Below are positions 44,771 through 53,260 of a DNA stretch of 64,000 nt, one piece after another. The first letter of the stretch is position 1; every line of letters begins with the position of its first letter. The notes beneath the pieces were generated by a model, which was not told the DNA's origin, did not search any database, and saw only the letters and a program-made list of their open reading frames with translations. Source of the stretch: Reichenbachiella ulvae (lineage in GTDB: Bacteria > Bacteroidota > Bacteroidia > Cytophagales > Cyclobacteriaceae); the NCBI RefSeq assembly GCF_025833875.1, contig NZ_JAOYOD010000001.1, positions 3,658,001 through 3,722,000 on the forward strand, given 5' to 3'. The translations under genes were made by a program, and so were the position numbers.

Positions 44771-46561
44771 ATGTCTACAAAAAAAGATTTCTTTCAGGCC
44801 AGAGCGGAAAAATTTCAGGCAGAAGCAGTCAATTTAAAGTCTACTGCAGCGATCACTGGCTGGGCAAGGGTACTCAGCTTTGTAATAGTGGCCGTGCTGG
44901 TAGTCTATCTGATCAACGACAGAGAATTGATGGGAGCCATCCTTACGCTACTGGCTTATGTGCCAGTCTTCGGTTTTCTGGTCAAAAAACACAACCAGCA
45001 GAAACATGAAAGAGACATCCAGCTTCAGCTGACCCGCCTCAATCAGGAAGAAATCCTCCGACTGGAAAGAAAACTCAAGGAGCTCCCCGATAGCAGCGCC
45101 TATCTGGATATGGATCACTCTTACGCTCCAGACCTGGACATCTTCGGTCGACATGCCCTATTTCAGTTGATCAATAGAAACGAACTGCAAGGCTCCAAAG
45201 ACCTGCTGGCGAAATGGCTTTCCCAACCAGCCAATGCAGAGGAAATCAAGGCCCGACAAGAAGCCGTAAAAGAGCTCGCTCCCCAAACAGACTGGAACCA
45301 ACTGCTGAGTGCCCACTCTGCCGAGATCAAAGAAAAGAAAAAAGAATCACTGAGCATCTCCCAGCATCTGGACATCATCAAAAGAGACACACAGGTGATG
45401 GACAAAGGCTACTGGACCACAGCGAAAATCTTATTACCCCTGTTTGCCCTGGGCATCATAATTGCCATTTCCGCTTTTGAGCTGGATTACCGTTGGATTT
45501 TCCTTCCTGTAGCGATCAACACCTTGTTCTTAAGAGCGATTTTCTCCCCCTTGCTGGAGCTTACCAAAGAAATGCCCCAGCTCAATCGGCTGCTGAGTAG
45601 CTATGAGTACGCCCTGACCGCTATAGAAAAGCAAGACTTTCAATCTACCCTACTCCTAAATCTGCAGTCCCGAATTTCAAATGGCACCCAAGCTTCGGCT
45701 TCAATCGCCCAACTCAAGGTTTCGCTGGACTTCCTGACCAATCGGGGCAATTTGATATATGGCGTACTCAATTCTCTCTTCGCATTGGATTTACTCGTGC
45801 TTGGACGGATCAAAAATTGGTATACCCGTCACCACCAGGAGGTGGGACAATGGTTGGAAGTGGTGGAAGAAACATCCGTATTGGCGGATATGGCTAGCTT
45901 CACTTTTGCAGAAGCTAGCTACATTTTCCCCCAGGTCAAAGATATCGAAGGCTTTGAAGCCAGCGAAATGAAGCATCCCTTGCTTCCAGCTGATGTGGCA
46001 GTGGCCAACGATTTTGGATTAAAAGGCAAAGGGCAGCTGGCTCTGATTACCGGCTCTAATATGTCGGGTAAAAGTACCTTCCTGCGGACGCTTGGAGTCA
46101 ATCTGGTCCTGGCTCAGATGGGTGCCCCGATAGCGGCCCAGTCGCTTTCGTTTACGCCTCTGCATATTTTCACCAGCATGCGAACACAGGACAATCTGGA
46201 AGAAAGCGTCAGCTCCTTTTATGCCGAGATCCGAAGAATCAAACAGCTATTGGATCAGCTCAGTGGGGAGCAAACGGTGCTCTACCTTCTGGACGAAATC
46301 CTGAAAGGCACCAATACCAAAGACCGACATGCGGGCGCCATTGCGCTAATCAATCAGCTGACACAAAGCAACTGCCTCGGCCTGATTTCCACCCACGATG
46401 TGGAGCTGGCCGAATTGTCTAACGACCACATGACCAACTACAGCTTCAACAGCCAGCTCGAAAACGACGAAATCAACTTCGACTACCGACTGACAGACGG
46501 CCCCTGCAAGAGCTTCAATGCCTCCGCCCTGATGCGCCAGATGGGAATCATACAGGAGTAG
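44771..46561 (+). CDS. membrane-anchored MutS-family ATPase
   Basis: 596 aa. Two hydrophobic pairs occupy about 33-70 and 215-250; between them is a cytoplasmic stretch. A MutS core follows: helical lever domain (about 250-400) and the ATPase domain with Walker A GSNMSGKST (about 428-436), Walker B LYLLDEILKGTN (about 505-516) and the STHDVELAEL motif. No mismatch-recognition domain (the Phe-X-Glu wedge) is present, so it is a MutS-like ATPase, not a mismatch-repair MutS. Function in Bacteroidota is unknown. Its base composition is GC-richer than the neighbouring islet. Confidence 0.85.
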   Translation: MSTKKDFFQARAEKFQAEAVNLKSTAAITGWARVLSFVIVAVLVVYLINDRELMGAILTLLAYVPVFGFLVKKHNQQKHERDIQLQLTRLNQEEILRLERKLKELPDSSAYLDMDHSYAPDLDIFGRHALFQLINRNELQGSKDLLAKWLSQPANAEEIKARQEAVKELAPQTDWNQLLSAHSAEIKEKKKESLSISQHLDIIKRDTQVMDKGYWTTAKILLPLFALGIIIAISAFELDYRWIFLPVAINTLFLRAIFSPLLELTKEMPQLNRLLSSYEYALTAIEKQDFQSTLLLNLQSRISNGTQASASIAQLKVSLDFLTNRGNLIYGVLNSLFALDLLVLGRIKNWYTRHHQEVGQWLEVVEETSVLADMASFTFAEASYIFPQVKDIEGFEASEMKHPLLPADVAVANDFGLKGKGQLALITGSNMSGKSTFLRTLGVNLVLAQMGAPIAAQSLSFTPLHIFTSMRTQDNLEESVSSFYAEIRRIKQLLDQLSGEQTVLYLLDEILKGTNTKDRHAGAIALINQLTQSNCLGLISTHDVELAELSNDHMTNYSFNSQLENDEINFDYRLTDGPCKSFNASALMRQMGIIQE

Positions 46562-46745
46562 AAAGGTCAAAGTGAAAAGTTGAAGGTTGAAAATCAGGAG
46601 TCGAGAAACTAGGGTAAAATCACTAGAGTCACTCGGCCAAATAGATCAAACTTATAGCTTTAAGCAATCAGACCCTGCCTAACGTTAGAGGAAAATTGAC
46701 ATTTTTGTTTCAAATTAGAACTTTTACCAGAACCTAAAGGATTTT
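46562..46745. other. linker between MutS-like gene and accessory islet
   Basis: 184 AT-rich bases containing a TTGAAGGTTGAAAATC low-complexity stretch and, near 46680, the 8-base palindrome TAACGTTA. No promoter box of the TAnnTTTG type is seen before the 175-aa gene. Confidence 0.35.
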
Positions 46746-47273
46746 ATGTCGGAACGATTCAACCCCAAGCTAACCTTTGAAATAAAAAATTTCTCTGGAA
46801 TGTTTGATAAATTATTAGAGGAATATGCAGACTTTGACAAAGAGCACTTAAACCCAAGGCATGCAATGAATTGTGCAACCACCTCATGGCACCTTACTGA
46901 CTGGACATATCAAGAATTCTTTACGACCGATAAACGATTTCAAGATCGTGAAAAATACACTTCCAAAGGCAACTTGATTTTTATATCAGCACTTCAATTA
47001 TATCAACAATATTTAATCAAATCATGTCCTGAACTGGAATATATGAGACTAATAACTAATGGAATTAAACATTGCATCCCACGGGACTTGAATAGCAAAA
47101 AGGAAACTAGAATTGGAGAAGGACATTATTCGCCATACGACTATTCTAGACATGATTACAATGTTCCACGATTTGAAATTATTATTAGTAATTCGAAAAG
47201 TATAGATTTTGAATCTGCTGTTTTAAAGACTCTCGAATTCTGGAAGAAATTTATTGAAGAAAATAAAACCTAA
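46746..47273 (+). CDS. AT-rich orphan protein, 175 aa
   Basis: Soluble and mainly helical. The motif ATTSWHLTDWTYQEFF (about 40-55) and the later CPELEYMRLITNGIKHC (about 88-104) resemble a pattern I recall from scattered short hypothetical proteins with an HLxDW block and a NGxKH block; a HEPN-like helical bundle is a guess. Codon use is visibly AT-richer than in neighbours, and the gene lies in the only non-core stretch of the window, suggesting horizontal transfer. No partner toxin or nuclease is recognisable. Confidence 0.6.
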   Translation: MSERFNPKLTFEIKNFSGMFDKLLEEYADFDKEHLNPRHAMNCATTSWHLTDWTYQEFFTTDKRFQDREKYTSKGNLIFISALQLYQQYLIKSCPELEYMRLITNGIKHCIPRDLNSKKETRIGEGHYSPYDYSRHDYNVPRFEIIISNSKSIDFESAVLKTLEFWKKFIEENKT

Positions 47274-47551
47274 ACAGGATAAAACCATTGATTGTCCACC
47301 GTTCCCGCCATGCTCGGCATGGTGGCCTGCTCCCCACTCAACAATTAACGTCCGTCAACAAACCAATCTTTCCCCTCTACCAGTAAGATTCGAAATCAAT
47401 CCTTCCATCGGGAAGGTGCCGACAGGCGGAAGGGGTATATTCCCCACTCAATCACATCCCAAATACAATAAAAGCTCAATAGCATTTAAATTACCGAGAA
47501 GATATAATCGTCACTCAATTTGGATCAAGGCGCAAGAGTTTAAAAGAAATC

Positions 47552-47863
47552 CTAAATCTCAACTATCCTCTCACCCTCTATTTCAACCAACTCCTTGCCT
47601 CTAATATCCGAATAGTACCTTACCTTATAGTCTGACCCGAGTTCATCTCTTACCTTTTTCATTATACCAATGCCTATTTTGTCATGACTACTTATTCCAT
47701 CAAAAGACCTTGTATTTCCAAGAGAAGGATACCTTTTTACCCAATTTGAAACTTGTACTTTCAGTTCATCTGAAATAGGAATATCATCTAAGGAAATAAA
47801 GCCATCGTATTGGTCTCGAATACCAGTCCCTCCATATTCCGCATCAATGATGAGATATCTAAT
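47552..47863 (-). pseudogene. 5'-truncated gene remnant
   Basis: A clean minus-strand reading frame of about 103 codons ends in a TAG at 47552 but has no usable start: the frame opens two codons after an in-frame TAA, and the first Met is past the middle. The peptide is protein-like (IIDAEYGGTGIRDQYDGF, then GNTRSFDGISSHDKIG, then the EIEGERIVEI end), so it is probably the tail of a gene whose 5' part was deleted. I do not recognise the family. Confidence 0.5.
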
Positions 47864-47910
47864 TTAGAGAACCAGAATTTAAACTGTGTCAAATAATTTG
47901 ACTCCTACTT

Positions 47911-48173
47911 GCCAAATGTATTTTTCAACCTTCCGAAAAGCTGCAAAAGCCAGCCAAATCAATTTTTCTCATTTCGCAAGATTGCAGAAGCCCCAAAAAT
48001 TGGTTTTTCTCCATTCTCCAAATCGCAGAAGACCAAAAAATTGAGTTTTCTTCAATCCCGAGCTTGCAGAAGCTCCAAAAATTGGTTTTTCTGCATTCCC
48101 CCAACTTGCAGAACGTAGAAAAATTGATTTTTCCCTCATTACACATCGTCAGAAAGCCAAAAAATGAATTTTA
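47911..48173. repeat. degenerate 41-bp tandem repeat array
   Basis: About six units, with starts at 47941, 47982, 48023, 48064, 48106 and 48147, are 41 bp long (one is 42) and a partial unit precedes them. The shared core is TTGCAGAAG followed by CCAAAAATTGGTTTTTC; units differ by scattered substitutions. The AAAAATTGGTTTTT core can form a small stem, and one unit pairs GCAGAA with TTCTGC. The repeats are not in frame with any gene. Confidence 0.75.
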
Positions 48174-48270
48174 CACCTTTATCTAAAGAAATTTATAGTG
48201 GTACTGCATGATTCTCAAACCACAGCCAACGATTCTTTCCCCAAACCCTGAAATCTTATCCAAGTCCCAT

Positions 48271-48278
48271 TATTTTTG
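48271..48278 (+). promoter_or_regulatory. putative -7 box (TATTTTTG) for purK-purE
   Basis: It matches TAnnTTTG and lies 64 bases before the purK ATG, right after the repeat array. Confidence 0.35.
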
Positions 48279-48342
48279 CGGCGGAATACAGTCGCAATGC
48301 GACGATTAACTATTTTCTTCTAACAAATACACTGCATCCAAG

Positions 48343-49479
48343 ATGACATTTGATCCGAGCATTCGCATAGGCGTACTAGGAGGAGGCCAGTTAGGCCGCA
48401 TGATGATCCAATCCGCCATGAATCTCAACCTGGAGATTGCCAGCATGGACCCAGATCCCAACGCCCCGTGCAAGAGCCTGGCCAGCCATTTTGTGAATGG
48501 TGACATCACCAGCTACGACGAGGTACTGGCCTTTGGAGAGGCCTTTGATGTGATCACCGTGGAGATCGAAAATGTAAACGTAGAAGCACTCGAAGAACTA
48601 GAAAGAAGAGGCAAAAAGGTATTCCCACAGCCAAGAGTGCTACGAACGATCAAAGACAAAGGCTTGCAAAAGCAGTTCTATTTGGATCACGGCATCCCTA
48701 CTTCAGACTTTGTGTTCATCGATCAAAAAGAAGAACTAAAAAACCACACCGACCTCCTACCCGCTGCTAACAAACTGAGAACTGAAGGCTATGATGGTCG
48801 TGGGGTACAAATCATCAAAACCGAAGCAGACCTGAACAAGGGATTCGAGGCGCCCTCTATCCTCGAAAAATTCGTCGACTACCACAAAGAAATATCTGTG
48901 ATCGTCGCTCGAAACGAAAAAGGAGATATGGAGACTTTCCCGGTAGTGGAGCTGGAGTATCATCCTGAGCAGAATCTAGTGGAGTTCCTTTTTTCTCCAT
49001 CCGAGCTCGAAGAAGAGCTAAGAATAAAAGCGCGTGATCTGGCCAAAAAAGTCATCTCCGAATTCGACATGGTGGGCCTATTAGCAGTAGAGATGTTCGC
49101 CACCAAAGACGGAGAAATCCTCGTCAACGAATGTGCCCCTCGCACGCACAATAGCGGCCACCATACCATCGAGGGCAACATCACCTCGCAGTTCGAGCAG
49201 CACATCCGCGCCATCCTGAACCTCCCACTAGGAGACACCAGCGTCAAAGGCAGTGCCGTGATGATCAATCTGCTGGGACATCCGGACTATAGCGGTCAGG
49301 CCAAATACGAAGGCATAGAAGAGGCCATGGCACACAGTGGCATGCATTTACACCTCTACGGCAAAAAATTAACCAAACCCTTCCGCAAAATGGGACATGC
49401 CACCCTGGTGGGAGACGATCTGCAGGCCCTGAAAGACAAGGCCCGCGAATTCAAAGAAAGCATCAAAATCATCGCATAA
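48343..49479 (+). CDS. purK: 5-(carboxyamino)imidazole ribonucleotide synthase
   Basis: 378 aa. PurK converts AIR, bicarbonate and ATP into N5-CAIR in purine synthesis. The N-terminal GVLGGGQLGRMM (about 10-21), the ATP-grasp regions (KLRTEGYDGRG, VDYHKEISVIVAR, LLAVEMFATKDGEILVNECAPRTHNSGH) and the C-terminal MINLLG domain are complete. purE follows 13 bases later, so the two steps are coexpressed. Confidence 0.96.
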   Translation: MTFDPSIRIGVLGGGQLGRMMIQSAMNLNLEIASMDPDPNAPCKSLASHFVNGDITSYDEVLAFGEAFDVITVEIENVNVEALEELERRGKKVFPQPRVLRTIKDKGLQKQFYLDHGIPTSDFVFIDQKEELKNHTDLLPAANKLRTEGYDGRGVQIIKTEADLNKGFEAPSILEKFVDYHKEISVIVARNEKGDMETFPVVELEYHPEQNLVEFLFSPSELEEELRIKARDLAKKVISEFDMVGLLAVEMFATKDGEILVNECAPRTHNSGHHTIEGNITSQFEQHIRAILNLPLGDTSVKGSAVMINLLGHPDYSGQAKYEGIEEAMAHSGMHLHLYGKKLTKPFRKMGHATLVGDDLQALKDKAREFKESIKIIA

Positions 49480-49492
49480 AATCTAAATAACT

Positions 49493-49975
49493 ATGATCGC
49501 ACAAGTAGGCATTATCATGGGCAGCAAGTCTGACCTCAACATCATGAATCAGGCAGCAGAAGTTTTGAAGGAACTAGGAGTGTCCTACGAGCTGACCATC
49601 GTATCGGCTCACCGTACTCCTCATCGCATGGTGGAATATGCTGAGCAAGCCAAATCCAAAGGTCTGAAAGTGATCATCGCTGGAGCAGGTGGTGCGGCTC
49701 ATCTACCAGGCATGGTAGCCTCTCTGACTACCCTACCTGTGATCGGAGTTCCGATCAAATCTAGCAACTCCATCGACGGTTGGGATTCTGTTCTTTCTAT
49801 CCTACAGATGCCAGGTGGTGTCCCCGTGGCGACAGTCGCTTTGGATGGCGCAAAAAATGCCGGGATATTAGCCGCTCAAATCATCGGATGCCACGACTCA
49901 CAGATCGGAGACAATTTAGCACAATACAAAGAAGGACTTAAGAAAAAAGTGGAGGATTCTATCAAGGAGTTGTAG
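49493..49975 (+). CDS. purE: N5-carboxyaminoimidazole ribonucleotide mutase
   Basis: 160 aa. PurE class I mutase moves the carboxyl group of N5-CAIR to form CAIR, the next step after PurK. The active site motifs are GSKSDLNIM (11-19), SAHRTPHRM with the catalytic His45 (about 43-51), [14 protein letters not shown] (about 66-79) and a [17 protein letters not shown] stretch. The start ATG at 49493 follows purK by 13 bases. Confidence 0.96.
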   Translation: MIAQVGIIMGSKSDLNIMNQAAEVLKELGVSYELTIVSAHRTPHRMVEYAEQAKSKGLKVIIAGAGGAAHLPGMVASLTTLPVIGVPIKSSNSIDGWDSVLSILQMPGGVPVATVALDGAKNAGILAAQIIGCHDSQIGDNLAQYKEGLKKKVEDSIKEL

Positions 49976-50124
49976 TATTCTTATATTTCGACGAATTCCT
50001 ACAATAAAACCCTTGCGCCACGTTAGGGTCTATAGCTATATTGTCGTTGTATTATCGAAAGACCTAGTTTCGACCAGCAATGTGACAAAGGTTTATAGAA
50101 TAAAAACTGTTATTTAGAAAGAGA

Positions 50125-51759
50125 TTGATACAAAGCAACCTACAAAAGTCCAGATACCTAATGGTACTGACTTTATTATCACTTTTCACCCTTACACAGT
50201 GTAATACGGGCGAGTTAGATTTTGAAGACATAAAGCTGCCCAATTATGAAGGGCGGCATTATCTTCCATTAGGTAGCACCACCTTCACTGCTAGTGAACT
50301 ACTGGAGGATCTGGAGGATGACAAACTAGACATAGATACCACTCAGGCAGGAATCCTTACGTTAGTCTATAGAGATACAGCCGAATTTTCAGATTTGGAT
50401 GAAGTCATTGTAATAGACGATGTAAGCAACGATGGCCTGATTGAATCCCCACAAGAAGTGATCAATTCTCCTGTAGAAGTGACTCTACCTTTAAATCAGG
50501 GTCTTAGTTTCGAATACCCCATATCTGATGGAGAGGAACTCGACTCTATTATCTATCGAGCAGGAACCATTTCGATCTCTTTCGAATCTGATTTTGATGT
50601 ACCTCTCGATTTTGAAATGGTCATCGACGACATTACAGACATTAACACGGGTGATACATTGAGATTAAGTGGCTCAGTGGGCTCCAATGGCTCAGGTAGT
50701 TCCTCCGCATCGCTAGCCAACCATCGAACCATTGCCACCCGAAACGACCTCAACCAAAATATCTTCACGGGTACATTCAATGGGACGCTGTATATAGAAG
50801 AAGGTAGTAGTGTGTTCCTTACTGATGAGTTTAGATATCGGATAGATATAGAAGGAGTCGAATTCCAAACGATATATGGCTATTTTGGAACCAAAACATT
50901 CGACATCCAATCCCAGCAAATCGAAATGGACTTTTTCGATCAGATAGAAGGGGATTTGAATTTTGGAGATCCTCAGATAAGCCTACTCATCAGCAATGGT
51001 TTTGGCGTCACTATGGGGCTGGAGCTATCTAACATATCAGCATCCAATAGCAATGGAGAAAGTTTAGCGCTAAGTGGGGCAATCACAGAGGAATTGCAAT
51101 TCATCAACGCACCAGACGTCAACTCTGTGGGCAGTTCTAGATCTTCCATTATCAGGATCAACAATGAAAATTCTAACATAGCCGACTTGCTCAACTTAGG
51201 GCCCAATCTGTTTGATATCAGTGTGGCTGCAGAGCTCAATTACACCGATAGGGGCAGTGTGGTACCCGAAGAGGACAGAAACTTTGTAGACATCAACAGT
51301 ACAGCGACTACCATTATGGAACTCGAGATTCCGCTTGATCTACAGCTAACTAGTCTCAGTAGGACCATTGACTACAGTCTCGATGATTTTGATTTTGATG
51401 ATGCGGATTCATTGAATCTACGATTAAAAACCATCAATAGGTTGCCATTGAATGGTGATATCGATTTGCAGATACTTGATGCAGACAGTGCTGTAGTGCA
51501 TGAAATCCCTAACGTCAGTGTTTTCTCCTCTCCAGTAGTGCCAGTAGGTAGCAAGATCAATGAAGGGGCAGAGAGTGTCGACTACATCAAATTGTATGGG
51601 GAGGGACTAGAAGCCATCACCACTCAGCCTACGATCAGACTGGTGATCAATGTCAATAGCTACGATGCAGACAATGACACCTTCGTGAAAATCTATGCGG
51701 ATTACAATTTAGAAGTTAACCTGGGTATAGAAGCTACCCTCAACCTAGAACTTGAATAG
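50125..51759 (+). CDS. large beta-rich lipoprotein of unknown function
   Basis: 544 aa. A TTG start at 50125 gives a signal peptide with Lys/Arg before the hydrophobic core and a lipobox TLTQC (Cys26); the ATG at 50161 would remove the charged region, so TTG is preferred. Gln/Asp/Asn/Ser-rich, beta-strand-rich mature part, with no repeats visible. Many D-rich segments (DDDFDFDDADSLNLRL) suggest Ca-stabilised or surface exposure (inference). It precedes the DUF5723 gene by two bases, so the two form an operon. Confidence 0.6.
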   Translation: MIQSNLQKSRYLMVLTLLSLFTLTQCNTGELDFEDIKLPNYEGRHYLPLGSTTFTASELLEDLEDDKLDIDTTQAGILTLVYRDTAEFSDLDEVIVIDDVSNDGLIESPQEVINSPVEVTLPLNQGLSFEYPISDGEELDSIIYRAGTISISFESDFDVPLDFEMVIDDITDINTGDTLRLSGSVGSNGSGSSSASLANHRTIATRNDLNQNIFTGTFNGTLYIEEGSSVFLTDEFRYRIDIEGVEFQTIYGYFGTKTFDIQSQQIEMDFFDQIEGDLNFGDPQISLLISNGFGVTMGLELSNISASNSNGESLALSGAITEELQFINAPDVNSVGSSRSSIIRINNENSNIADLLNLGPNLFDISVAAELNYTDRGSVVPEEDRNFVDINSTATTIMELEIPLDLQLTSLSRTIDYSLDDFDFDDADSLNLRLKTINRLPLNGDIDLQILDADSAVVHEIPNVSVFSSPVVPVGSKINEGAESVDYIKLYGEGLEAITTQPTIRLVINVNSYDADNDTFVKIYADYNLEVNLGIEATLNLELE

Positions 51760-51761
51760 CC

Positions 51762-53234
51762 TTGAAGAAATTTATATATATCATCCTATTAGTAGTGATT
51801 GCCTGCTGCCAAGCAAACGCACAATCTGGTATGTCACTGTATCATCTAGGCAATACCACATTTCAGGGCAACCACATGAACCCATCATTTGTTCCCAATG
51901 GGAAGTTTTATATGGGGCTCCCTGTGCTCTCTGGCGTCATGTTGGATATTAATTCACCTTACAGTTACAATGATGCCACCACCATCAATGAACTGGGAGA
52001 AAGAGAATGGGACATTTCCGGTATGGTTTCTAAAGCCACAGATAAAAATTATTTTAGTCTGGAATCTGAAATATCCACCTTCTATGTTGGTTTCAAAACC
52101 AACAGTACGACTGGATTGTCCCTCTTTGTAAGAGAACGCATCGCAGCAAGAGGGTTCTTTTCTCAAGAGGTATTGGATTTTGCCTGGAATGGAAATAGAA
52201 ACTATGTGGGCACCTATCTGGACATGTCTACCATGGCAGCAGACACTCGATATTACAGAGAGTATGGGCTAGGGTTTTGGAAAGAAATCCCCAAACAAAA
52301 ACTTCAAGTAGGCGTTCGCGTCAAATTCTTGAATGGTATGGTCAGTGTCATCAGTGACCAGAATTTTAATGGTAACATCCGTATAGACGATGACGACTAT
52401 AGTCACACCATTATCACTGAAAATGCCAACCTAAATACTGTTGGCCTTAACCTACTAGAAAACGGCAGTAATTCCGAAATCCAATCTCACTTTACGAGCA
52501 ATGGCAATATTGGATTCGGGATAGATCTGGGTATGAACTGGCAAATCAACGAATACTTCTCAACTGCTATTTCGGTCAACGATCTAGGTTACATCAATTG
52601 GAAGGATGACGCCAAAAACTATATGCTTGCAGATACTACTTTCACCTTTTCAGGGTTAGAATTGAGTGAAATCGACAACATCGAGCAGGCCATAAAAGAC
52701 TCTCTACTCAACCGATTCGAGGATTCGATCATGTACAAGTCTTATTCTTCAGGTTTGAACACTAGTGCTTATATCAGCGGTACTTATCATCTGACAAAGC
52801 AGGATCATTTTACGGCCACTTTATCTCCACATGTGGTTCAGGGTAATTGGCGAATGCTATATGCACTGGGTTATACCCGCCAGTTTGGCAATTTCTTCAG
52901 TGTCTCGGCCAATGCCATTCGCAAACCTCAACAAGGGATAGATTTTGGGATGGCCACTGCCCTGACTGTAGGAGGCGTGCAACTGTATATGGCCAGTGAC
53001 CAGCTGATTCGAGTTTGGGATGTACCCAATGCAAAGGCTTTTGATATCAGATTTGGAATCAATTTTGTCTTTGGCAGAGACAAAATCAAAAAAGATAGCC
53101 GCAAAGACCTGCTACACCCATCCGCATTTGGTAAGAAAGAAAAAGTAGAAAAGAGTGACGGTATCTACTGGATCATCCCTAAAAAGAAGCCTAGGCCTAT
53201 CTACAATGAGGATCCAGAGTTTACAGAAAAATAA
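51762..53234 (+). CDS. DUF5723 outer-membrane protein
   Basis: 490 aa. The TTG start at 51762 is directly followed by Lys-Lys and a signal peptide (IYIILLVVIACCQANA). DUF5723 signatures include MNPSFVPNGKFYMGLPVLSGV (about 39-60), the NGNIGFGIDLGMNWQI stretch (about 246-261) and a C-terminal GINFVFG. Members look like outer-membrane beta-barrels of the PorP/FadL shape with unknown cargo. The operon partner is the preceding lipoprotein, two bases upstream. Confidence 0.78.
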   Translation: MKKFIYIILLVVIACCQANAQSGMSLYHLGNTTFQGNHMNPSFVPNGKFYMGLPVLSGVMLDINSPYSYNDATTINELGEREWDISGMVSKATDKNYFSLESEISTFYVGFKTNSTTGLSLFVRERIAARGFFSQEVLDFAWNGNRNYVGTYLDMSTMAADTRYYREYGLGFWKEIPKQKLQVGVRVKFLNGMVSVISDQNFNGNIRIDDDDYSHTIITENANLNTVGLNLLENGSNSEIQSHFTSNGNIGFGIDLGMNWQINEYFSTAISVNDLGYINWKDDAKNYMLADTTFTFSGLELSEIDNIEQAIKDSLLNRFEDSIMYKSYSSGLNTSAYISGTYHLTKQDHFTATLSPHVVQGNWRMLYALGYTRQFGNFFSVSANAIRKPQQGIDFGMATALTVGGVQLYMASDQLIRVWDVPNAKAFDIRFGINFVFGRDKIKKDSRKDLLHPSAFGKKEKVEKSDGIYWIIPKKKPRPIYNEDPEFTEK

Positions 53235-53260
53235 AAAAGGCTAGTGATTATTCACTAGCC
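53232..53260 (-). terminator. terminator overlapping the hisA-like 3' end
   Basis: The 9-bp arms GGCTAGTGA (53239-53247) and TCACTAGCC (53252-53260) flank a TTAT loop that includes the hisA-like stop codon, so the right arm encodes the last residues. Six T follow on the minus strand. The DUF5723 stop lies just to the left. Confidence 0.8.

Larger units (their letters stand above)
47274..48342. other. 1.07-kb non-coding islet between the orphan gene and purK
   Basis: Contents in order: a small hairpin CCATGC-TCG-GCATGG (47308-47322), a CCTTCC-ATC-GGGAAGG stem near 47400, the 5'-truncated gene remnant on the minus strand (47552-47863), the 41-bp tandem repeats (47911-48173), and the purK promoter (48271-48278). 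The remaining ORFs are short and compositionally random. The mix of debris and repeats suggests a site of repeated insertion and loss. Confidence 0.6.

Noticed and set aside
46675..46695. TAACGTTA palindrome with GCCTAAC / GTTAGAG resembling integron attC core sites
   Set aside because: Both motif halves are directly adjacent, with no stem region, and no matching site is found after the 175-aa gene or any integrase gene in the window.
47254..47604. Plus-strand frame of 116 codons after the orphan gene
   Set aside because: Its peptide is proline-rich and hairpin-derived, overlaps the orphan gene's end in another frame and the remnant's antisense, and has no protein-like pattern.
47909..48146. 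Frames of about 70 codons through the 41-bp repeats on both strands
   Set aside because: 41 is not a multiple of three, so the repeat cannot encode a peptide repeat; the frames are by-products of the array.
47911..48173. CRISPR array
   Set aside because: Unit-to-unit similarity runs through the whole 41 bp with no constant repeat and unique spacers, and no cas gene is present.
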